The notes under the pieces are model-generated. The model was not told where the DNA came from. It worked only from the letters and a program-made list of their open reading frames with translations, and did not search any database. DNA of 64,000 nt, taken from positions 2,232,001-2,296,000 of the forward strand of contig NZ_CP092106.1 in NCBI RefSeq assembly GCF_029016485.1, given 5' to 3'. A program made the position numbers and the translations under genes. The DNA comes from Vibrio sp. JC009. GTDB taxonomy: Bacteria; Pseudomonadota; Gammaproteobacteria; Enterobacterales; Vibrionaceae. Of this stretch, positions 59,001 to 64,000 are shown piece after piece. How positions within the stretch are numbered: the stretch's first letter is position 1; each line of letters starts with the position of its first letter.

Positions 59001-61674
59001 AACCAATCAGGCCACCAACACTCGCATTACTGCCAGTCACATCACCGGATGTATTTGACTGCGAAATCACACCCTCTCCGGAAAAGGAGCCAACTAACCC
59101 GCCAACGACAGACGTTCCAGCAACATTACCGCTGGTATAACTTTGATCAATAATCACATCCCCGGCATTACCTAACATGCCTCCGGTATTTGTGCCACCT
59201 GTGACCACTATTGACGAATAACTATTTAGAATAGTTATGTCACTGCTACTGCCGACAAAACCGCCAACATGAGATTCAGTGGTCGCATTAACAGATGCAT
59301 CTACAATATGCGTATTGGCTATCAGGGTCTCATCATAAGCTTCAGTACCACCATTTAGAGTCCCGCCAATCAAGCCACCAACAGAGTTACCAGTTGAAGT
59401 CACTTCAACTTTTGAAACAGTGTCTTCTATCAGAACCTCACTGCTTCCCCCCATTCGGCCAATCAGACCGCCGCAATTTCCCCCGGTACAAGAAACTGTC
59501 CCGGTTGCGTAAGCGTTGTGAAGCGTCAGCCCCTGTGTGTAATCAGAAAAGATGCCGTGGTCACTATCAGCACTGTTTGAATTAACGATAGCAAAGTTAA
59601 TCAGACCAAGATTACTAATGGTGGCATCAGCAGTGTTGCCCAAAAAACTGCTTGTCATACTGGAACCATCACTTTCAATGGTATGACCCAGTCCGTTAAA
59701 GTTACCGCTAAAAAAGTCAGTTGTTGTACTGTTAGAGCCTAACTCAAGCCCGCTTCCTGAATAACCTGTGATATCGCTGCCCAGCGCTATGTTGGCCGTA
59801 TACAGGTCACCGGAATAACTGGCCAAATCATCCATAGAATTTATAACGTAGTATTCTTGCCCGTTAATGGTCAGTGTGCCAGAGGAACCATAATCGACAC
59901 TGCCGGTAAACCCGCTGTCATCTGAAGCCAACCCCACACGTACACGACCAACGCTATCCAGTGCATCCTGCGTTGCATCCGCTGTGGTTACCACCGACTC
60001 GTCGAAATAGTCGATATCATCAGAGGTATTATTGTTCGCCGTCATGGTCAGCGCTGCTGTCCCGGTTGTGCTCATGGTCGCATTAATATTGATATCCCGG
60101 TCCGCAGTCAGCGTTAAGGTATTCGCCGACCAGGAAACATCATCATTAACATAAATATCGCCATTCCCGGATGAGTCACCACTGCCACAACTGGTCCCGC
60201 TACAGCTCACCGAACCTGATGCAGCCTGAATTTCCACAGAGTTCGAAGCAAGAGCTGCACTCAAGGTTGCGCCGGTAATATCGCCACCAGATGATGCGAT
60301 AGTGAAATCATAAGGATCCAGCAGCCATTTTCCTGACTCACCATTTTCGGCGCTGGTAGAAACGGTTATATCGTTAACATCCAGACTATGGCCTGAAGTC
60401 TCAATCTGACCACCATTGCCACTTTCGCTGCCACCTTTGGCTTCTAAGCTACCGTGAACTTCTGTTACCGACTCTGCATTATCAATATCGGACCAGGCTA
60501 CAATCGTTCCGCCATCACCGGTTTCCGTTGCATTGGCAGTAACTAAAGCTCCCTCTTCGATAGTGGTAGATACCGCCTGACGAATCTCAGGATCTTCCCC
60601 CTGCCAGCCACCACCAAGATAAACCTCACCACCTCCGGTTTTACCATCGGCATGCACCTCTGCTGTGGACTCAATACTTACCGCTCCTCCGGTAACTGTA
60701 ACTGTGCCTCCCTTTGCAGTATCTGAACTTGCATCCAGTTCACCGGAAATAACGGCCGAGCCGTTATCACCTGCGTCAACAACAATGTCATCCGCCTGAA
60801 TCGTCCCGGAAGAGGAGACCAGCTTAATTCTGCCATCAACGATTTCCACACCACTTGCCGACTCAGAAACTCCGGACACAACATCTGAAAGATAACTGCT
60901 GGCCACATTGGCTTTAACAATGGCAAGTCCGCCATCGGCAACAATTACGCCGCCATTATCAATAGCCGCATTCCAGTCCGCCGCTTCCACATCGACAGAA
61001 ATCAACTGCTCTTCATCAAAGCTGACCCTTACCCGGCTACCCGCAGCTAAGGCCACATCCCGGCTGATAACCGAACCGTCATTTACGATCTTTCCGGCAA
61101 TAAAGATCGCCGTATCAGCCTGAATCTGCCCCATGTTAAAAAGATCAGCAGCCTGACCGTCAGAGTTAAACTCCAGTACACCCGCTTTAAAATTTTCATT
61201 ACTGAGTTCAAGCGTCGAGGCAATAACAGAGCCCACATTAACCTGAGCCCCCTGTCCGAAAACAACACCATTAGGGTTAATCAGGATAACCTGACCATTA
61301 GCGTTTAGCTGACCGAGAATCTGACTGGGGTCGACACCGGTTACCCGGTTTAACAAAGAGGAAGAGGTATTTGGCTGAACGACATTCACGCTCGCCTGCG
61401 AACCAATATTAAAAGTATTCCAGTTAATGCCCGCTTTCTGGCTATTCTGGTTGATGGTCATGGTATTTCCGGAAGCGGAAATGCTGGCATCACCAATAAT
61501 CACCTCGCCCCCGGCGGGCAATTCATTCACACCGGTAGCGGCAACAACAGGAAAAGCCGGTATCACCAAAAACGGCAACACAGGCAGAATGCGTTCTCTT
61601 AAATGAGTAAGAGCTAGAGTAGTCACTTTTACCATCCCTGACAGACATGCGTATTCTATAAACTGCCGGAACAA
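53062..61674 (-). CDS. Two-partner secretion exoprotein (TpsA), filamentous-haemagglutinin type
   Basis: This 2870-residue secreted adhesin-like protein has an extended signal peptide and the TPS (haemagglutination activity) domain at about 45-170, with NQNSQKAGINWNTFNIG and INPNGVVFGQGAQVNVGS. Glycine-rich GLUG-type repeats (about 690-1190; GGLIG, GGLVGS) come next. MBG/YDG repeats (about 1280-2480; KTYDGTT, KVYDTTT) include seven near-identical 96-residue units at 1738-2410. A Thr/Asp/Glu-rich low-complexity region (about 2480-2760) and a final putative-Ig-like domain complete it. The start is uncertain: TTG 61674, ATG 61635 and GTG 61626 are all possible. Its function is inferred to be adhesion or biofilm. 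Confidence 0.9.
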   Translation of the reverse strand: MFRQFIEYACLSGMVKVTTLALTHLRERILPVLPFLVIPAFPVVAATGVNELPAGGEVIIGDASISASGNTMTINQNSQKAGINWNTFNIGSQASVNVVQPNTSSSLLNRVTGVDPSQILGQLNANGQVILINPNGVVFGQGAQVNVGSVIASTLELSNENFKAGVLEFNSDGQAADLFNMGQIQADTAIFIAGKIVNDGSVISRDVALAAGSRVRVSFDEEQLISVDVEAADWNAAIDNGGVIVADGGLAIVKANVASSYLSDVVSGVSESASGVEIVDGRIKLVSSSGTIQADDIVVDAGDNGSAVISGELDASSDTAKGGTVTVTGGAVSIESTAEVHADGKTGGGEVYLGGGWQGEDPEIRQAVSTTIEEGALVTANATETGDGGTIVAWSDIDNAESVTEVHGSLEAKGGSESGNGGQIETSGHSLDVNDITVSTSAENGESGKWLLDPYDFTIASSGGDITGATLSAALASNSVEIQAASGSVSCSGTSCGSGDSSGNGDIYVNDDVSWSANTLTLTADRDININATMSTTGTAALTMTANNNTSDDIDYFDESVVTTADATQDALDSVGRVRVGLASDDSGFTGSVDYGSSGTLTINGQEYYVINSMDDLASYSGDLYTANIALGSDITGYSGSGLELGSNSTTTDFFSGNFNGLGHTIESDGSSMTSSFLGNTADATISNLGLINFAIVNSNSADSDHGIFSDYTQGLTLHNAYATGTVSCTGGNCGGLIGRMGGSSEVLIEDTVSKVEVTSTGNSVGGLIGGTLNGGTEAYDETLIANTHIVDASVNATTESHVGGFVGSSSDITILNSYSSIVVTGGTNTGGMLGNAGDVIIDQSYTSGNVAGTSVVGGLVGSFSGEGVISQSNTSGDVTGSNASVGGLIGSSQGAGASVSLNITGSYSTGDITAGSNASNQSYAGGLIGQAGHGTTRVDNSYAQGAVTSSGGTYTGGLIGGAGTDVDVEVSNAYFSGTVSGSNNYIGGLIGSVQDISVENSYVSGTVTGTSDANFVGGIVGGSNNGVVTVDDSYVSGNVKTSGSNWATGYGVGGVIGYLFNGTLTVTDTAVLGNVEGGSNVGGVVGHLDQYTQGGQASISDTYVAGDVTSTVDTGTAASRGTGGLIGWVRYYDTSSLDVSNVFASGTISSANARIVGGIVGDAGTSANSNLYDYDTDSTAAFSNVFWRDQQDIAGANLCVIGAYGCTSDAGNSGSSDTSQIRSLSTQQFSDTTRALDGYNLTDLLGSNFVFEPGNPYPTLDNSLVSSTVQEDAFPTDLLFVQTLDGTSEYGDTPSGLGYQWVDSDGNPVDLSSRGLTESGTTSYHFALTGDTAGSGDGSTTDGTLSATTNVGEYDYVYDSGLSLSDSDYWIGSWASTWDITPASLIITADDQSKTYGDSLTIDTAAFTSDGLKNSETIGSVTLTSTDNYAGSATSNAGTYTGNILVSAATGGTFDSSNYTITYVAGDLTVDPKVLTISGTSVSDKTYDGTTSGSGTAGILSGLVGSETLGVTIDSVTFASANAGTQTATASYLLSDGSGLASNYTLVETSLSATIDPFSITITADDLSKTYGDSDPTLTYSSNGSLISGDSFSGELARDSGDTVLGGPYSINQNTLSIDDGNSGNNYDITYVSGVFTIDPKELDINDLTVNTKTYDGTTDASVSGSASITSSGGVNGSDGAVMNGDTVSLAGSVTNAVYDTVNAGSDKTVILSGLSLTGADADNYILSNTISGDIEQKVLDITGLTVDSKVYDTTTDASVSGSASIVTSGAVSDQDGAVYTGDDVTLAGIATGGSFEDADAGTDKAVTVDGLTLSGAQSANYVLADISGDIEQKVLDITGLTVDSKVYDTTTDASVSGSASIVTSGAVSDQDGAVYTGDDVTLAGIVTGGSFEDADAGTDKAVTVDGLTLSGAQSANYVLADISGDIEQKVLDITGLTVDSKVYDTTTDASVSGSASIVTSGAVSDQDGAVYTGDDVTLAGIVTGGSFEDADAGTDKAVTVDGLTLSGAQSANYVLADISGDIEQKVLDITGLTVDSKVYDTTTDASVSGSASIVTSGAVSDQDGAVYTGDDVTLAGIVTGGSFEDADAGTDKAVTVDGLTLSGAQSANYVLADISGDIEQKVLDITGLTVDSKVYDTTTDASVSGSASIVTSGAVSDQDGAVYTGDDVTLAGIVTGGSFEDADAGTDKAVTVDGLTLSGAQSANYVLADISGDIEQKVLDITGLTVDSKVYDTTTDASVSGSASIVTSGAVSDQDGAVYTGDDVTLAGIVTGGSFEDADAGTDKAVTVDGLTLSGAQSANYVLADISGDIEQKVLDITGLTVDSKVYDTTTDASVSGSASIVTSGAVSDQDGAVYTGDDVTLAGIVTGGSFEDADAGTDKAVTVDGLTLSGAQSANYALADISGDIEQKELSISGLDILDKLYDGTTDATINDLGTLLGILGSDSVSLNGGSATANFSDAEVGEGKTVMVNGITLAGNSASNYFIASSFITTASINQGDVVDTADVPSTTDPLTGNLLDTGDSGDSGNSADTGGTVNTSSGSVNTDTGILADVLGPDISYEVGSDFYSGLDEYGAAPGAGSSTSTDPAGISGADTGTDTSTGTLVTAEADEGTGTSADGLVAVEAGDSEISATNTGTGPSADSTETADVGDTASPADDKATALVEGGEEEETNGGDTTEGTTEVASADDDTDVDSDEGEKPTEIASADGASPETDQGQSVHDDQQPDQLVDTGEPTETALANYEAQLDDELDRILIIDKEPHTEESAHLGYLKVFDMTDPVLESDTNYLVFIPKRTFNHTETGEKVTYKAEMDDGSELPSWIHFDSENLSFSVNTKDGAPAGKLDIHVQAEDSTSIVGMAYFSFNFSG
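54446..56461 (-). repeat. Seven tandem 288-bp repeats in the TpsA gene
   Basis: Each unit encodes 96 residues, from VLDITGLTVDSKVYDTTTD to YVLADISGDIEQK. Spacing is exactly 288 bp (for example 54731, 55019, 55307). Middle units look identical at DNA level. Only the end units differ by a few bases (GIAT for GIVT in the first, YALAD for YVLAD in the last). This is typical of recent expansion or gene conversion. Confidence 0.95.
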
Positions 61675-61870
61675 ACTCCTTTCCCGGCATAACTCTGGCC
61701 AGAATGATAAATTGCCTGAATACTAAAACCCTAACTCAGACATAAGCCATATCACATTGATTAATAGTTATTTATCTAGCCAATTATTTTATTATTTGAG
61801 TATAGTAAAGACCTATCATAGAGCAATAAACCAAGAGGCTTTGCTCTACTTTTGAGACATAGGGACAAAC

Positions 61871-62698
61871 ATGAAAGGTTCGATTTTAATCACAGGTTGC
61901 AGCAGCGGGATCGGAAGATATTGTGCTGAGCAGTTACATCAATCCGGTTATCAGGTTATTGCCAGTTGCAGAAAGTCTGAGGATGTAGAAGAGCTAAAAG
62001 CTCAGGGACTTAACTGCGTCCAGTTAGATGTAACCGATCCTGAATCTATTCATAACGCCTTAAATGAAACTCTGAAGATCACCGGGGGCACGCTGGATGC
62101 CCTATTCAACAACGCCGCGTACGGTCAGACCGGAGCAATTGAAGACCTGCCAACCGATGCGCTACGGGCACAGTTTGAGACGAATGTCTTCGGCTGGCAT
62201 GAGCTGACAAAAGCAGTCATCCCGCTCATGCTTAAGCAGGGAAAAGGAAAGATTATCCAGAACAGCTCTGTTTTAGGACTTGTCGCTATGAAATATCGCG
62301 GAGCCTACAACTCAAGTAAATTTGCCCTTGAAGGCTATACAGATACACTCCGGCTTGAACTGATGGATACCGACATCTCCGTTAGCCTTATAGAGCCGGG
62401 GCCTATCGTCAGTAAGTTCAGGGAAAATGCACTGCGCATGTTCAACCTTAATATAGATATGGAACACTCACGGCATAAAAGCAGCTATCAGAATACAATT
62501 GAAAGACTGGGCAAGAAATCACCTTCCAATCGTTTTACTCTTCCGCCAGAAGCAGTTTTAAAACCTCTGATTCATATTCTGGAAAATGATAGACCCAAGC
62601 CGCGATATTACGTCACTCAACCAACTTATCTTTTCGGCTTTTTACGCAGAATTCTTCCGGTCAAAACCCTCGACCGCATACTGGTGAAAAGTGACTAG
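61871..62698 (+). CDS. ybbO: SDR-family oxidoreductase, YbbO type
   Basis: The 275-residue short-chain dehydrogenase has LITGCSSGIGRYCAEQL, FNNAAYGQTG and the catalytic YNSSK (Tyr-x-x-x-Lys) with an upstream serine in QNSSVLGL. It resembles E. coli YbbO, an NADP-dependent aldehyde reductase, including the C-terminal RYYVTQPTYLF region. As in E. coli it is next to ybbN. It is divergent from the TpsA gene. Confidence 0.88.
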   Translation: MKGSILITGCSSGIGRYCAEQLHQSGYQVIASCRKSEDVEELKAQGLNCVQLDVTDPESIHNALNETLKITGGTLDALFNNAAYGQTGAIEDLPTDALRAQFETNVFGWHELTKAVIPLMLKQGKGKIIQNSSVLGLVAMKYRGAYNSSKFALEGYTDTLRLELMDTDISVSLIEPGPIVSKFRENALRMFNLNIDMEHSRHKSSYQNTIERLGKKSPSNRFTLPPEAVLKPLIHILENDRPKPRYYVTQPTYLFGFLRRILPVKTLDRILVKSD

Positions 62699-62786
62699 AA
62701 ACATTGCACTGATGTCATAAAATAGTCACAAACTGCTATTAAAGTAAGCAACCTGACTCGTACAGATCGTGTAATCAGGTAATGCA

Positions 62787-62852
62787 ATGACATTAAACCA
62801 ACTGAATCTGCTTGGTTTAGGTGTTGCACTGATATGGATATTGGCGCTGTAA
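62787..62852 (+). CDS. Candidate small hydrophobic protein (21 residues)
   Basis: ATG to TAA encodes MTLNQLNLLGLGVALIWIL plus two residues, one potential membrane helix. AGG lies seven bases upstream. It is in the 295-bp gap between ybbO and ybbN and is followed by a strong hairpin. Too short for a similarity argument, so this is a candidate only. Confidence 0.4.
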   Translation: MTLNQLNLLGLGVALIWILAL

Positions 62853-62875
62853 CACCTTAGTTCGACCAGCCTGGA

Positions 62876-62912
62876 AAACACCCCAATGGATGCAGGGGTG
62901 TTTGGCCGTTCC
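62876..62912 (+). terminator. Hairpin after the small hydrophobic ORF
   Basis: AAACACCCC and GGGGTGTTT form a perfect 9-bp stem around AATGGATGCA. No T-run beyond TTT, so it may be a weak terminator or an mRNA structure ahead of ybbN. Confidence 0.5.
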
Positions 62913-62993
62913 CGATTTAAATCCGCTTTTCACTTGATAATTCTGACTATCGACCCTATTTACCTGTTATAAATTGATAGTAAGGAACTTCTC

Positions 62994-63848
62994 ATGCAGC
63001 CTGAGTTCATCGTCGAGTTAAATGAACAAAACTTTCGTCCTGTGCTGGAAAGCTCACTGGAAAAACCTGTCCTGATCCACTTCTGGGCACCAATGAGCCC
63101 TGAAAGCGCAGATATTATCCCGCAGCTACAAAATCTGGCTCAGCAATATGCCGGTGCCTTTACTCTGGCGTTGTTGAACTGCGAGCAGGAGCAGGCTATC
63201 GCAGGGCAGTTTGGTGTTCAGGCGCTTCCTACTATCGCACTGTTTGCAAACGGTCAGCCTATTGACGGCTTAGGAGGCCCTCAGACCATTGAAGCCATCA
63301 CTGAAATGCTGACCAAGCACCTGCCAAGTCAGGACGAAATGACATTCCAGGCGGCGCATGCAAAATTGCAGGAAGGGGCTCATAGCGAAGCTCTGTCACT
63401 TATCAGTACGCTAACTGAAGAGTTCTCCACCAAAGCGGAAGTTAAGCTGATTAAGGCCGACTGCCTGCTGGAAACCCTGCAATTTGATCAGGCGAAAGAG
63501 CTGCTTAGCCATATCCCACTGGAGTATCAGGACAACTATTACAAAGGCCTGATAGCCAAACTGGAACTGCACGAACAGGCCAAAGACAGCCCGGAGATCC
63601 AGGCTCTGGAAGCGAAACATGCTGCTGCGCCTGAAGATGCAGCGGTCGCCACAGAGCTTGCCCTGCAATACCACCAGAGCGGAAGAAGCGAAGAGGCACT
63701 GGAGTTGCTCTGGCGCTATCTGATGAAAGATCTGAACAGCCTGGATGGAGAGATGAAAAAATCCTTTATGGACATCCTTTCTGCCTTAGGTCAGGGCAAT
63801 CCGGTAGCGGGTAAATACCGCAGGCAACTCTACTCCCTTCTTTACTGA
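62994..63848 (+). CDS. ybbN: Thioredoxin-fold co-chaperone YbbN / CnoX
   Basis: The 284-residue protein has an N-terminal thioredoxin fold (about 1-110; [14 protein letters not shown] and [16 protein letters not shown]) and a C-terminal TPR region. The usual CxxC site is replaced by PMSP, with no cysteine there, so it cannot act as a disulfide oxidoreductase. E. coli CnoX (SxxC) protects substrates and works with GroEL and DnaK; the holdase role is inferred here. A terminator follows. Confidence 0.92.
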   Translation: MQPEFIVELNEQNFRPVLESSLEKPVLIHFWAPMSPESADIIPQLQNLAQQYAGAFTLALLNCEQEQAIAGQFGVQALPTIALFANGQPIDGLGGPQTIEAITEMLTKHLPSQDEMTFQAAHAKLQEGAHSEALSLISTLTEEFSTKAEVKLIKADCLLETLQFDQAKELLSHIPLEYQDNYYKGLIAKLELHEQAKDSPEIQALEAKHAAAPEDAAVATELALQYHQSGRSEEALELLWRYLMKDLNSLDGEMKKSFMDILSALGQGNPVAGKYRRQLYSLLY

Positions 63849-63856
63849 TTTTGACT

Positions 63857-63881
63857 AAACCGGGCATTGCCCGGTTTTTTT
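63857..63881 (+). terminator. Terminator of ybbN
   Basis: AAACCGGGC, ATT, GCCCGGTTT then TTTT: a GC-rich stem followed by a T-run, 9 bp past the stop. Confidence 0.92.
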
Positions 63882-64000
63882 AATCCGCGCTTTACTTTCC
63901 GGTCACCACCCACTTCATGTAGACCGTGATCTCATAAATGAGCATCACCACTTATTTGTAGTATTTTATTATGTTATGTTTATTTGCGTTTTCATAGTAG

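Noticed and set aside
63892..63945. A 17-codon minus-strand ORF past ybbN (MLIYEITVYMKWVVTGK)
   Set aside because: No clear ribosome-binding site and too short to separate from chance. It lies next to the window edge, so context is missing.

Overview
The window is chromosomal DNA from a Vibrio or close relative (Vibrionaceae). The clearest marker is htpG divergent from toxR-toxS (42.5-46.9 kb), the usual Vibrio arrangement. The pdxB-asd-fimV/hubP-truA-accD-folC-dedD-cvpA-purF series and the fabB-mnmC-yfcL-aroC-prmB-smrB-sixA series also fit. All gene names rest on reading the translated sequences; no database search was run.

Layout. 0-3.5 kb: apt-dnaX-ybaB-recR on the minus strand (recR runs off the left edge), with a dnaX frameshift signal. 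3.7-6 kb: an RssB-type response regulator divergent from a LysR regulator. 6-19.1 kb: a long minus-strand series from pdxB to purF (vitamin B6, aspartate family, polar landmark protein HubP/FimV, tRNA modification, fatty acid, folate and purine synthesis), with a PurR operator at the dedD/cvpA junction. 19.4-28.4 kb: fabB, mnmC, yfcL, aroC, prmB, smrB and sixA, interrupted by an IS110/IS1111-type element. 28.6-31.4 kb: an M16 protease. 31.6-38.2 kb: nagE divergent from nagB-nagA-nagC and a CPA2-type antiporter, with CRP and NagC-like sites between them. 38.6-47 kb: asnB, a small lipoprotein, rfaH, hemH, adk, htpG and toxRS. 47.2-51.3 kb: yfcE, a four-gene translationally coupled operon of two DUF1538 membrane proteins plus a PII-like and a CBS protein, and a yfcH-type epimerase. 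51.3-61.7 kb: a two-partner secretion locus with a 2870-residue exoprotein. 61.9-63.9 kb: ybbO and ybbN/cnoX with a 21-codon hydrophobic ORF between them.

Most of the unexplained material is intergenic. Four repeat families are present: (i) a roughly 110-nt element in three copies whose long stem is kept by compensatory and G-U changes, suggesting a transcribed structured RNA; (ii) short REP-like palindromes, one of which appears to be split by the IS; (iii) a 107-126-bp paired-hairpin element in three copies; (iv) a roughly 190-bp C/G-rich hairpin element in two copies. The noncoding 3' part of the IS has the features expected of an IS1111-type guide RNA (seekRNA/bridge RNA) and contains a 9-nt match to the REP target. 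The best candidates for follow-up are family (i), the IS guide RNA with its REP target, and the DUF1538-DUF1538-PII-CBS operon.
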